DNA of 64,000 bases from Chelonoidis abingdonii (lineage: Eukaryota; Chordata; Testudines; Testudinidae). The stretch lies in the NCBI RefSeq assembly GCF_003597395.2, contig NC_133770.1, positions 77,888,892 through 77,952,891 on the forward strand. The letters run 5' to 3'. The notes beneath the pieces were generated by a model. It had not been told where the DNA came from. It did no database searches and was given only the letters and a program-made list of their open reading frames with translations. Shown here piece after piece: positions 32,183 to 43,612 of the stretch (positions are counted from its first letter, which is position 1; every line of letters starts with the position of its first letter). Position numbers and translations under genes: made by a program.

Positions 32183-33269
32183 CCTATCCTCAGGGCCAGC
32201 CCACAACATTTTGGCACCTGAGGCGAGGAGCTCAAATGATGCCCCCATGCCCCCTCACTTGGGCCAAAACTTTGAAAGGTATCAATTCTGCCTTCTTCCT
32301 GTTCTACTCCTCTCATGGTACTGCTCTGCTACCTACCCCAGTAAAGGAGAACTAACAACTTTAAAATGCCTTGATCAAAAATTTTAAGTAACATTTAACT
32401 TTCAAATGTCTAAACAGCAAATGTAACTTTTCTTGTCTGCATAGTAAACACTGGCATTTTTATCTGTTTGAATAATCAAAGTGGTGCTTTCTATGCCTTC
32501 TTGATTGCAAAGATATGAACTGCTTCCTGAAGGTCCACAGTCTGGATCAGCTCATGCTCTTTTGAGATGGTTGCAAGGTCAATCAGCCTCTCCTGCCTTA
32601 TTGTGCAGCATAGATATGTTTTTTATTCACTTCAGCTTGGAGAAGTTGCGTTCTTCACTGGCAACTGTTACAGGAAGTGTTGGAAGTATGCACAGAGCAA
32701 CAAAAGCTTTGGAAAGAGGGTGGTCATCTTATTTGTGCACATATATTCCAGAACAGCCTTTGGAGTTGATCCTGCTGAAATGTATTTTGAAAGGGCTTTC
32801 AGTTCATCACGTTAATCACTCACATCAATATCACTCATGTCATCATGTGTCAATACTGTCTCTAGTGCCCTCCATTGCTGGTGTAGGTCTTCTTCAGGTA
32901 TAGTGAGGAGTTTGGTAATATCATACAACATCACAAAAATACTGCTGTGTTCCTTGAGTTGCATGAAACGTTCTTCAACTGACTGTATTGCACAATCTAG
33001 CACCTGGTTAAAGAATTCAACTTTGAATAATTGTTTGAGGTGTCTTATGGGATTATCCAGTGCCTCGTAATCAAAATGTCATCTTCTTCGGTGACTCTTG
33101 TATTCTTGAATGGGTGGGAAAATAGCTTCAGTGTGAAGTTCCTCTGCCAACTTCTGTGCACGCTTCAGAACGTTTTGAAATCCCTCATCTGACTGGTAAG
33201 ACTGTAGGTATCACTTTGCTTTGTCCGGTTGTTTCATTGCTCCAGATATCAAGGTCAACACCTTGGAGT

Positions 33270-33637
33270 CAGGGCCGGCGCTTCCATTTAGGTGACCTAG
33301 GCAATCGCCTAGGGCGCCAGGATTATTGGGTGGCGGCATTTTGCCGGGGGGGCAGCAGGCGGCTCCAGTTGACCTGCCACACATGTGGCTGCGGAGGGTC
33401 CGCTAGTCCCATGGCTCTGGTGGACCTGCCGCACGTGTGCCTGCACACGGTCTGCTGGTCCCGCAGTTCAGTAGACCTCCTGCAGGCACGCTGCAGCAGC
33501 TCCATCAGAGCCGCGGACCAGCCGAACCCTCCGCAGGAACGCCTGCGGCAGGTCCACCGGAGCCGCGGGAGCAGCGCGCGGGGCCGGCGAAATGGCCCGT
33601 AGCGCCTAGGGTGCCAAAAACACTGGCGCCGGTCCTG
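33270..33637. mobile_element. hAT MITE nested in the hAT, perfect 8-bp duplication
   Basis: 368 bp starting CAGGGCCGGCGC and ending GGCGCCGGTCCTG. It is flanked by CTTGGAGT at 33262-33269 and 33638-33645. The GC-rich body has no transposase. The termini resemble those of the host hAT, so it may be mobilised by a related transposase. The open frames across it (33156-33685) are shadows of GC-rich DNA. Confidence 0.9.
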
Positions 33638-33645
33638 CTTGGAGT

Positions 33646-34540
33646 TGTCATGGTATAATTCCCAAATTTGAACCTTAGCGTCCAAAATATGGTACCAGCA
33701 TGAATCCTCTAGCTATATTACCAGCTTAGATCTGATAGGCTGCACCAATCGGACTCTGAGTGCCCGATAAACTCTGTCTCCCAAACCTTCCCTGGGACCT
33801 CCAAGATCCAGACCCCCTGGATCTTAATACAAGGAACAATAAACTCTTCCTCCCAGGTTACCCTGGAAGATACTGTCATTCAAATCCCTTGAATCTAAAC
33901 ACACAGAGAATTCCCCCTCGCCCCTTCCTCTTCCCCTCACCCAGAGGCAATACAGATCAAGCTCCGTGAATGTAAAACAAAGAGGAAATTTATCTCTCCC
34001 TTTCTCCCCACCAATACCCTGCGTGAGTACAGACTCAACTCCCCACTTGAAGCCAACTAGAAAAAAAAATCAAACAGGTCTTAAGAAGCGAAACTTCTAA
34101 TAAGAAAAGAGAGAAAAAAAAGTAAAAGTTATCTCTGTAATCTAGATGGTAATTATACAGAGTTTTTTAGCTTATAGACAATAGAAGAAAGCTTTCTCCA
34201 GCAGAAATACAATTTAAGATACTTTCAGCCAAATACACATTAAAACTCACCAGGCAGGATACACAGTTGCAAATACAGAAAAAACAATTAAAAAGACTAA
34301 ACTGTCTTTCTACCTTGTACTTACAAATATTGGAACAGAAGATTAGAGAGCCTGTAGAGATGTGGTGGTCACTCTCAGAGTCTAGACGAGAACAACCCAA
34401 AATCCAAAAACCACAACAAAGGCTTCCCTCCTTGAGATTTGAAAAGTATCTTGTTTCCTGATGGTCCTCTGGTCAGGTGTTGTTTGTTAAACCTTTCCAG
34501 GTGAAAGAGACATTAACCCTAGCTATTCTGTTTTATGACA
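33646..34540 (-). mobile_element. Solo LTR (family A, copy 3), inserted beside the MITE
   Basis: 895 bp. Read on the plus strand it starts TGTCATGGTATAATTCC and ends TTTTATGACA, the reverse of copies 1 and 2. GAGT lies on both sides (33642-33645, 34541-34544), a 4-bp duplication. The left GAGT is also the end of the MITE duplication, so the LTR landed exactly at the MITE border. This dates it after the MITE. Confidence 0.85.
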
Positions 34541-37359
34541 GAGTCTCTTGCTTATAACATTTATTTCAACACGTATGTCATGCCACAACACTAAGCCACA
34601 CAGAATTGAAGTGATGAATTTCCGGTGATTCCATTTTCCTCTGCCCACTGTTCTCCATCGAACAGTTTCCTATCACAGCATTATCCTCCATAGTGCCAAC
34701 TTCTAGGCATCATCTTATTCCCCGTTTGTTTGATAGGCTTTATCACCTCCACTTACTTTCCCATCATGAGGCATCCAGTGTTTCAGTTGTCAGAAAGGAT
34801 ATTCCCTAGATGTTGCTTCAAAAATTTGCCATTGATGAGTTGATGCCATGAGAAAAATTCATAGATGCTTTGAACTACATTAAAAATTCAGCGCCTCACA
34901 AGAAGGTGATGCTGCATCACTGACCACCAAGTTCAATGAATGAGAACTGCAAATGGACAAAAAAAAAGCTCGGAGGGTTTAACTCTTCAGAGTCTGAGTC
35001 TGCACTCCTCTAATTCTTTCTTCTCACCATTGGCACCATATTTGTAGCCCTGACCTGTCATGTCAGCTATCACATTCCCGTATCTTCCAGCTTTTTAAGA
35101 AGCAAAATTTGTCATACCAGCTCCTGTAGTATATCAATGTCAATACTTCTAGAAATGCTTCCTAACGTCACCATTTCAGGACATTTTCACTAGGTTCTGT
35201 TGTTGTTACAAAACGCACCATTAAAGTAATTTGTTCCGTATGGGTGATGTCAGGTGTGCAGTCCAGAATGACAATATATCTTGCTGACTTCAGATCTGCC
35301 CACAATCTTCTGTTTGATTTTGTTCCCAATAACTGTGTGATTCCATTTTTGAATTGTTTTTTCCAAGGTAGAGTGTGTGTACATTTCTTGCGTGGTGACT
35401 CTTCTATTGATGCTCTGGGATGGTACAGCATGCAAACTCATTGCTGTGCAATATCAGGCCATCAATATTTCTGTAGGTTGCTATCAGTCCAAAGTGTATA
35501 CTTTTTTTTTCTCGAGAGTCTTACCTTCATCCCTGCGATGTATGTGATATATAGGAAATTGTTAAACAGTTTTCAGAAATTTCTAGGTAACAGTGTTTTG
35601 TGTTAGAGCTCTATTCTGCCAATGGCAAATTTGTTCTGATAATGTAATATTTTCATCTTGTGTTTCATTGGTTGAGTTTATTTGGTTGACAGTTGTATGA
35701 GTGGACTTCTGGAAAGAATCAAAATATGCCAGTTCTCAGATAGCAGAATCAGAAGATTCCAGTTCTCATGTAGTAGAATTAAGCTTCTTAATGAATCGTA
35801 TCATTTTTTTCAAATTGCATCCAACTCTTAAATACTATAGGACTGTGCACGGTTTATCTTTTTCAGTTTGGTGAACAGAAACAAACCAAGACCTCAGTGA
35901 AATTATAGTGTAGTGTTTCCAATTAAAGGTAGCAGTTGCAGAACAGATCTCTTAATAAAGTATTCCTTCAAAAAGCAGAATAAATACTTTTAAGCAGGTC
36001 AAAGGTTGTTACCGGAGACTCCTTCAGTGGATTGCAGGCAGCCTGGAATTCTCACAATGGCAATTAACCTTTTCAGAACATTTTGCCAGTAAAGAAACTC
36101 TGATGCAATCTTCTCTTGATGCTGATCATCTATAGTGGCCTTTAACCTTAGTCTCATCTCAAGCTCTTTCCACCTATGGAATGCTCTCTGGTGATTTGCT
36201 GCCTTCTTATGGCATGCCAGATTCCTAGCCAGATTTTTCCACTCCTTTGTCCCTGTAGAACCCAATGTGGCTGGAACATTAGACTGGAAGAGTTTTCAAT
36301 AAAAACAGTATGTAGCATTCCAGGTTTTTGAGTACATAAGCCATGGCCTCTCCACTTTGAAACCATTGGGGATTGCACGCCAGTAATGTGTTGTATGGAA
36401 ACTTCTATTTTCATTGTCTTTGGAGAACATGAATTTTTCACTTGCTGTGGCCCATGCAGTACAAGGGAGTCCCTCAGGCTACTGCTCAAGAGGGTCCACA
36501 GTCCTGGATCATCTAGACTTAAGGAACTACATTCAGCAGTAGCTGTTTCTTGTGCCTCCACCACACTCTTCTCTGAGCTACATTTTTCTTCAGGAATGTG
36601 CATGGTTACATCCATTTTAGATGGAGATATGGATGCTGCAGTAGCTGCCAGGGCACCTGCACTCTAACTGGAAGATCAGGCATCTCCTCACTACTCACAT
36701 CCTCACTGGGGCCAGAAGGGTCACCGTGAACATTTCTGTCTATGTATCTCAGGAGAGCTCCTGCCTGCTTAGATAGAAAAGTTTCCTTTGCTTGCTTTCT
36801 TTTTCTGAATGCTGCCCCAGAGGGGCGTTTTCTTCTTTCACTGACTGCTGTTCTGTGCCAGCTATAGTGGCTTTCAACACTCGGTTGAAGGGGACAAAAA
36901 AGCAGGCTGGTAGCAGGGCCTGAGTGAGGGAAGATATCAGCGTTTTAAGGGCCTAACTGGCTTCTACTACTTCAGTTGACTGCCTGTTCTCCTCAATCGG
37001 GTTCAGGGAAGCAGCAGGAAACAGGAAGCTCCATGAGAAGCTGGTGTTAATCAGTCCAGGCTCCTGGGGTGCTAGAGAGGTACATAAGAGGCTCCTCCTC
37101 TCTTTCTTCCTGCCGGTCCTGCTGCTTTCTGTTATTCCCTCTCTCTCCTTTTCTCCTGCCTGCCTGTTATGTCTCTTGTGCCTTCCTTCCTTCAGCACAG
37201 CACTCCACCATCTCTGTGCATCTACAGCAGAGAGAATATGTATGCACCAACAGCAGACACAATTTTCTACACTGTGGGTCCTAGTGGCGCTCTTCCACAG
37301 TCTGGCACCTGAGGTGGCCACCTCTGTTTGCCTCTGGTAAGGCCAGCCCTGCCTATCCT

Positions 37360-38510
37360 AACTTGGGTACTCTTGTTGAAATCAATGGCCAAGTAAAGTA
37401 AGTAGGATTTATCCTGGTACATTTTTTTAAAACTTGTGCTTAAAAATGTATTTCAAATATCATAATCAGTTTGCAATTGTACTCTAGGAGGAATTTTCAA
37501 AGCCCATTTTAGATACCCCTTCAGAATGGAAAGTAATGTGGAATTCTGCATCCAAATTGTTTCGGTGGCTTTGAAAATCTCAGCCTTTCTGGTTTATGAA
37601 AAGTAACCTTTCTTGTAACTGTAAGGGAAAGAAAATGGGTTTTATGGAAGCTTAAATTCTGGAACACGATTCTATACCAGTAAGTGGATCTTCATGGCGA
37701 ATTCCATGGCAGTGGAATGCCACGAAACCATGAGAGGGCTGCTGAGACAGTTAACTAGTAAATGCCTGTGCAACATTTATAGATGAGAAATGCTATGTAG
37801 ATGAGACTCTGCTTTGGGAAAGCTCTTTAAAATTGAAATCAGACTGCTAGACATAGAAAGCACCAGCTTCTCTGGGTTGGAGGAGTTGATGACTGCTTGT
37901 AGGGCCAGATTCAGCAAGGTGTTTGAAGTCAGTGGGGCTATGCATGTGCTTACGTGCCTTGGTTAATCTAGTCACAGAGGGCAGCAATACGTGTACGTTT
38001 GTCAGGATAGATGACACACAATAAAACCTAAATCAGAAATCTGAGATTAGGAGAGATACAGTGGGGCAGGGGGGAGAAACAGTGAAATTGGTGTCTTGTG
38101 TGTCAGAGATGGTCTATACTCCAACACCAAAAAGTTCAAAGAGGAATCTATCCTTATATCCTGTGCTAGAAGTATTTGAAAGGAAGGAATCGTAGATTGA
38201 TAAATCCTTGTTACCACTGAAATAACGCCACTAAAGACCCACATCCTCACAGTGGCTAGGTCATCTTATTATTTGCTTTTCCATCTCAGAGTTCAGTCAT
38301 TTCTCAGTTTTAAAGCCTAGGCATTGCTGTTCTACAACCTTCTCAGTTATTCGGCAACATAAACTTGGCTGTAAAAACTGACATTTGGCCTGTTTCACTC
38401 AGATGCCTTACTGCTCTAGCCAAGCAAGTGTTACTTCTGCAGTCTGTAGGAGTTTCTCTGTAGAGATGTCTGGAATTACAATACACTACGGTATGTGGCC
38501 TTGGTCATGG
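37360..38510. other. Unassigned stretch
   Basis: No gene or clear repeat. Confidence 0.35.
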
Positions 38511-38640
38511 GGAATCCAGCTTATGGAACAAACTTCCAGAGGAGATTAGGTAAGTCAGGCGTCTGACTGTCTATAGAAAGTGCTGCAAAACTTTCCTTTT
38601 CCAAAGGCCCTTCACACTATAAGAACAACATTTGCAACAC
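38511..38640 (+). pseudogene. Possible L2-like LINE C-terminal scrap
   Basis: Around 38525-38620 the plus strand can be read as LWNKLPEEIR followed by KTFLFQRPF across frame breaks. These are words typical of the extreme C-terminus of L2-clade LINE proteins. It is followed by AT-rich DNA (38655-38730). The match is short. Confidence 0.3.
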
Positions 38641-39944
38641 CTGAGACCTCCTCCCACCAAATAAATCCCAAACAACATAAGAATGAATAAATAAATCATA
38701 AATTAATAAAAATCTAAAACTCAAAACCAAATGCCTACCCCAAGTAGGAAGAAATGCCTGATACTCAGTGAAATCTACAAGGACTTCACTTTTGCTATCG
38801 ATTTTTATGTGGAAGTCATTTAGATACTATGAACTAGGGCAGCAGTAGTAAAATAAAACGATAGGTGTTCTCCAGTGGTAAACATGACTTCCATTTTCTA
38901 CTTGCTATACACTGTCTTGCTGTTATCTCCTGTGAGTATATCACCATAGAGCTGCTAGAAGAATATTTTATTATGGTGAGACTTTTTTTTTACTGTCCCA
39001 TATACAGTATTGATCTCAGTTTCTTTCCTTGCTTATTTTGGTGTATTTTTAATAGCAAACAGCCATCTCACATGAGGACCGGCCAGATAAGTACTTCCCA
39101 AACAAAACCTTTACTAGAGTGACTTGTTTTGTAACTAACAGGTTAATCTTTTGTGTAACTCTCCACACACAACTGTTCCAAACTCAGAATTTGGAATATG
39201 GAATTGAAAATCATAAAGGAAATGAGTTAGTGTCCAGATGAATTTATACAAAACATTTTTTTACCTCATTCTCTAGTAGGTATTCACTGATCATTGAAGT
39301 TTGAATGGATAAAACATAGAACTATTCCACTCTATAAACCTAAGATGCTCTTTTCAATTTAAATTTAATTGGATGACCATATTTGTGGATTTAAAAAATC
39401 TTGTGTTCATACTGAAGTATAGACAATACTGTATTAATACCAATAATACCAGGAGTAGTATAAGTTTAAACTACTTGGCCATCACTTACACACATTTACA
39501 TAATTTAATCATACAAACTAACTAAATGTCAGGTCATTTGTAAATAGTGTAGTTCCATCTTGTCTCTCTAAGGTCATTTGTAATACAGAACTCATACCAT
39601 GATCATGGGTCACCAGATATAGCAATTAGTTATGCATGTATAATCCAGTTAAATTCATATTAAGAAAAAAGACGATATCAAATCAGGTCATAGTTTTGTT
39701 CCTAATTACTTTTGTATAATTTTGTACAGATTTATTGGCACTATTTAAAAAATAACCACCCCACAACTTCAGTGTTCTTTAATTTGTTTGTACTGCTAAG
39801 GCCTGGGTTTTAAATTGATCTAATTGATGATTGTATCAGAGAGACTGCGTTCAGAAATTAATCAGTGTTAGTGTGTAAGTCATTTTAATGCTTCAACCCT
39901 TCAGGAACTTTGCACCTGTATATCTGACAAACATTTAATGGTAC
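38641..39944. other. Unassigned AT-rich stretch
   Basis: No gene or repeat recognised. T-run at 38985-38993. Confidence 0.35.
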
Positions 39945-40188
39945 TGTCACAGAGTAGCTGGTCCATGCGGGCAGTCTTGCACCCAGTCTCCTTGTGACTG
40001 GTTCCACTAAAGAGAATGAGCCATCCCAGATCCAGCTGTGAGTAGTTAATTGCCTAGGTGGCTGGGTGGCAGTTAAGTACCTAAGGAAAAACCTGTTCAT
40101 AACGAAGAGTTATGAGGTCTCAGCCAGGAGGTTTCGGAGGACAGGAAGTTCCTGAGGAGAGGGACTTCTCAGGGGAGTTGGTTAGAGA

Positions 40189-40897
40189 TGTCATAGTTCC
40201 TACTCAGATCTGAACCTTAGAGTTCAGAAAATGAGATACTAGCATGAGTCCTCTAAGATTAATTACCAGCTTAGATCTGATAGCCTGCCACCACCCAAAA
40301 ATATAGCGTTTTGGGGCACTCTGACCTCCCTAACTTTCCCTGGGGACCCCAAGAACCCAAATCCCTTGGATTCTTAACACAAGGAGAAATAAACCATTCC
40401 CCCTTCTCCCTCCTCCCAGACTTTCCCTGAGAGAGACAGTAATCCTGGCACAAAGAGAAATTAGCCTCTCTCTCCCCCTTCCCTCCTCCCCCACCAGTCC
40501 TGGTGTTTAAACCCAATCNNNNNNNNNNNNNNNNNNNNNNNNNNNNNNNNNNNNNNNNNNNNNNNNNNNNNNNNNNNNNNNNNNNNNNNNNNNNNNNNNN
40601 NNNNNNNNNNNNNNNNNNNNNNNNNNNNNNNNNNNNNNNNNNNNNNNNNNNNNNNNNNNNNNNNNNNNNNNNNNNNNNNNNNNNNNNNNNNNNNNNNNNN
40701 NNNNNNNNNNNNNNNNNNNNNNNNNNNNNNNNNNNNNNNNNNNNNNNNNNNNNNNNNNNNNNNNNNNNNNNNNNNNNNNNNNNNNNNNNNNNNNNNNNNN
40801 NNNNNNNNNNNNNNNNNNNNNNNNNNNNNNNNNNNNNNNNNNNNNNNNNNNNNNNNNNNNNNNNNNNNNNNNNNNNNTTAACAATCTGTTTATGACA
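40189..40897 (-). mobile_element. Solo LTR (family A, copy 4) with perfect 5-bp duplication, containing the assembly gap
   Basis: The left end TGTCATAGTTCC continues with the family's CCAGCTTAGATCTGATAG block. The right end CTGTTTATGACA follows the N-run. AGAGA flanks both ends (40184-40188, 40898-40902). The length is 709 bp as given, but includes 359 N. Sister copies are 859-965 bp, so the gap size may be only an estimate. Confidence 0.85.
40519..40877. other. Assembly gap (359 N)
   Basis: Run of N inside the family A LTR. Open frames reported through it are meaningless. Confidence 1.
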
Positions 40898-41095
40898 AGA
40901 GAGCTCACAGGAAAGGGGACCTAGGAAACGTGCTTCTGGAGGGAAGAGGTTTTAGAAAGGAAAAGATCCACGTGTGCCAAGTCTCTAAGGAGACCTGGTC
41001 CCAGCAAAAGGACCTTACTGGACAGCAGTTCAGATAGGAATAGGCAGCTGGTGAAAATAGTCTTTGGGGAGTCTGAGTAAAACACATTCTCTGAT

Positions 41096-42436
41096 GTGTG
41101 TGGAGAGGGAGGGGGATTGCTGTCTCCATCCCAGCCCAGTGTGCAGGGGAGGCCTTGGGATGAAGAGGTTGAGGAGCTAGCCTGCCCCACACACCGACCC
41201 GCCCTATGGTGGCAGGTCTGGGCCCAGTTTCTCATTCCAGCACATTGGCTCTCACCACTCGCAGATTTGCTATGGCAGGCTCCTCTGAATGGGTGGTGGG
41301 GCAAAGGCTAACCTTCTGACAGTCTCAAGAAGAAAAGGAGAGAGAGGGGAGAATTGGGGGAGGGTCACTTGCCCTGCATAATGCTCCCAGGTGAAGAAAG
41401 TGAAGATAGGATGATGATGGCAGTGCTAAGGGGTGAAGGCCCATGGTGAGCCATAGGAAACTGGAGCAGTTGAGAAAGGCGTGGCGGGGTGTGTGTGATA
41501 GCTGCAGCCAGGGGTTGGGAGCATTTGGATTGATCTGTAGGGTAGATGGACTTGGATGTTGGGGGGCAGAAGAAGGGCCCTAGGGGGAATAAGGGATGGT
41601 GGAGTAGCAGGGATAAAGAGGGAGGTTGAGGGGAGGGAAGTTGTTTGGGGATGGTGGGTGAATGGGAAGTTGAGGTTTTATGTAAGAATAAACCATAAAT
41701 AACCAGGCTGGAACAATAGGGATAAATAAGGTTAAATCTTGTCTTGTGCTGAAGAAAGTCAAGAGATAAAAGACATTTTCTTCCACCACCAACTCTGTTC
41801 AAATGAAGCAGGATGTCTCAAGAGCACACGAAGAAAGAGCTGACTAATACCCCATCCTGAGTTCTTCTCCTTCCAGAAGATCGGCTCTACTGTTCAGGGA
41901 GTCCAGCGCTGCTCATGTTTGCCATTGCCATTGGTGTACTGCAGAACATGTTGTCCTGACCCTCCAATTGGAATCATGTTCCTGCAGCTGAGGATTCACC
42001 AAGCATAGTCTGTGCGCCTTTGCTGTAGAGTCCTGGGTCTGGCTGTAAATATACTGAACTGAAAACGTATATTCCAGAGTTTCAGCCCTTGTGTTGTAGG
42101 TCTTTTGTCAAAGAAAGTAAATATGATTGTATCTTATGCACATTCAAGGGTAGCGGGTGTTTTCTTTCCCTGTCTTTGGAGTCAAACTCACCATGCAATG
42201 TAAGTGAGAACTGTAAGTGCTCAGCACCTCTGTAAACTGGGCCACTTTTTTATTTAAGTGACCATGCTCCCTGATCCTGTTCCATTAAAGTCAATAGCAA
42301 AACTCTTTCTTTCTGATTTGAGTGGTGCAGGATAAGACTCTAAATGCGATCTAGCTGCCTGACTTTAGGTCTTAGCCAAATTGCCTCATCCCTGCTCTGT
42401 TGATGTGCAGTGTGCTATGTGATAGCCGTCCCTTAG
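41096..42436. other. Unassigned, partly GC-rich stretch
   Basis: GGGA-rich DNA at 41340-41660 gives long C/P-rich frames on the minus strand (41365-41802). No gene. Confidence 0.35.
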
Positions 42437-42760
42437 TATTGCCAACCCAAAGCATTCAAAAATCACAAGTCAGCCCCTCCCCACGTGAGATTGTCTTAAA
42501 AACCATGAGACTATAGATAGCCCAGTTTGAGTTTTTTATTTGCCTTCTGGCCATTTGAGCATCATTCTTCAACCACAAGGGATAGACATTTACCTTTTTA
42601 TTTTTTAAAAAAAAATTTGAAAGCTAAGATTTTCACACAATCACCTGACTCCAGGAGAGGATATTTTAAGAAAAAGCATCAAATACCATAGGTCTCACTA
42701 TAAAATCATGAGCTGGTCAGACTGCTTCCTCTGGAAGCAACTGTATGTAAGTGTTGCCAC
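42437..42760 (+). repeat. Unclassified interspersed repeat, copy 2
   Basis: Starts GTATTGCCAACCC. Shares ordered blocks with 16876-17120: GCATTCAAAAATCACAAGTCA, TCTTAAAAACC, GCTAAGATTTTCACA, CTGACTCCAGGAGAGG and ATCAAATACCATAGGTCTCAC (given in parts). It is longer at the right, to AAGTGTTGCCAC at 42750-42761. Confidence 0.55.
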
Positions 42761-43529
42761 ATGTACATAGTTTTAAAGCACTTGGGGATCTCTTGTTATA
42801 AAAGGAGCCATGTAAATAAAGTGCCTTGTTCCTCTGTTATGTTTCTGAGCTCACTTGGCTGAGTGTTCATTAGCATGTATGAACGACAGCAAATTTTAAA
42901 TGAAATAAAATTGGTAGTTGCACTATTTAATTGATTACACAACTATGAACTTTCATCTCTGGTATCTGGTAAATCAGGATGTCAAATGCAAATATGCTCC
43001 ACAGATTTGAAATGCAAAGTTTGGTCTGACTGCCACATTTAAGAGTTCAATGGGAGCACAGTCACTGTGATGTTGCAAGTGCTAATGGAAATCCTGACAA
43101 ATGAAATATGTGTGTGTGTCTGCCTGTGTGACCAAATGTAGTTGCTCGGTATGTTGATTGCACAACTGGTAAAATCGCAATCTAAAATAGATCTGCTCCC
43201 TGTACCGGAGCAGTAGGTCAGTGCTGTGGGTGTCCTTATGCCATTTTACAAGGAGAGGGAAACAGGGAACTCATAACGTTTTGTCTCTGGAGATGCCATA
43301 ATATTAAAATTTCAAGTGTTTCTTTTCTCCAGCTGTAGATGTATATGGTAAGGGATGGCTTGTGCTCTGCTCTGGGTGGGTAAACAAGGAAAGGAAAAAG
43401 AGGGTATAAGGGACCTCATTTCCCTCTCTCTTTCCTTCTCTCTCTAACCTACCCACCCCATGCAGGCACAACTGCACTCCCCTCAACATAAGGACTGCAT
43501 GAGGCTAGTTCTGCTGCCAGCACTGTTTT
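42761..43529. other. Unassigned stretch
   Basis: Short (TG)n at 43109-43125. No gene recognised. Confidence 0.35.
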
Positions 43530-43612
43530 AGATTGTTAGCTCTTTGGGGCAGGGACTGGATCTGTATGTGGGGATGCTGGTGGGTACTACTGTAATGCTA
43601 ATAATAGTAACA
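43530..43612 (+). repeat. L2-type 3' tail fragment
   Basis: GATTGTTAGCTCTTTGGGGC, AGGGACTGG and a tail with AATGCTAATAATAG match the pattern at 4911-5047. The central part is shortened. Confidence 0.6.

Larger units (their letters stand above)
32490..36615 (-). pseudogene. hAT transposase pseudogene (ZMYM1/DUF4371-like)
   Basis: Reading the minus strand from 36615, there is an acidic N-terminus, then DPGLWTLLSSSLRDSLVLHGPQQV-K. A TTF-type zinc-finger region is degraded. Then WKNLARNLACHKKAANHQRAF and RWKELEMRLRLKATIDDQHQ follow (35999-36265). The catalytic region resumes with VTTQEMYTHSTLEKT, then LKSARYIVILDCTPDITHTE and IVRFVTTTEPSEN-like wording (35168-35441). It holds the first catalytic aspartate in LDCTPD. 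The C-terminal dimerisation part survives at 32812-33003 (AIQSVEERFMQLKEHSSIF) and down to about 32500. Many stops, frame changes and two nested insertions break it. Related host genes of the ZMYM1 type exist, but the flanking termini show that this is the transposon itself. Confidence 0.82.
32191..37351 (-). mobile_element. hAT transposon with intact ends and perfect 8-bp duplication, carrying nested insertions
   Basis: The element spans 5161 bp. It starts CAGGGCCAGCCC and ends GGCCAGCCCTG, giving inverted CAGGGCYRGCC termini. Identical CCTATCCT copies flank it at 32183-32190 and 37352-37359, the 8-bp size typical of hAT. Subtracting the nested MITE (33270-33637), the solo LTR (33646-34540) and their duplications leaves about 3.9 kb. 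That is the size of an autonomous hAT with a zinc-finger/DUF4371-type transposase read on the minus strand. Both ends contain a subterminal TTGGCACCTGAGG or TCTGGCACCTGAGG motif in direct orientation. Confidence 0.9.
39945..41095 (+). repeat. LTR-like repeat, split by family A solo LTR
   Basis: Starts TGTCACAGAGTAGCTGG. Sequence on both sides of the nested LTR (39945-40188 and 40898-about 41095) has the same purine-rich, AGGAGA/GGAGAGGGAC style and appears to be one interrupted block. Its right end and target duplication were not found. Family unknown. Confidence 0.35.

Noticed and set aside
33156..33685. Arginine/glycine-rich frames on both strands
   Set aside because: They span a hAT MITE and its borders. 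Shadows of GC-rich DNA.
32191..37351. Possible host ZMYM1-like gene
   Set aside because: Inverted termini and an 8-bp duplication delimit the region exactly, and the frame is full of stops and insertions. It is a transposon.
40503..40908. Frames of 130-133 codons on both strands
   Set aside because: Almost entirely N. Artefact of the assembly gap.
41365..41802. 145-codon minus-strand frame, serine/proline/leucine rich
   Set aside because: Reverse of a GGGA-rich tract, without motif or splice context.
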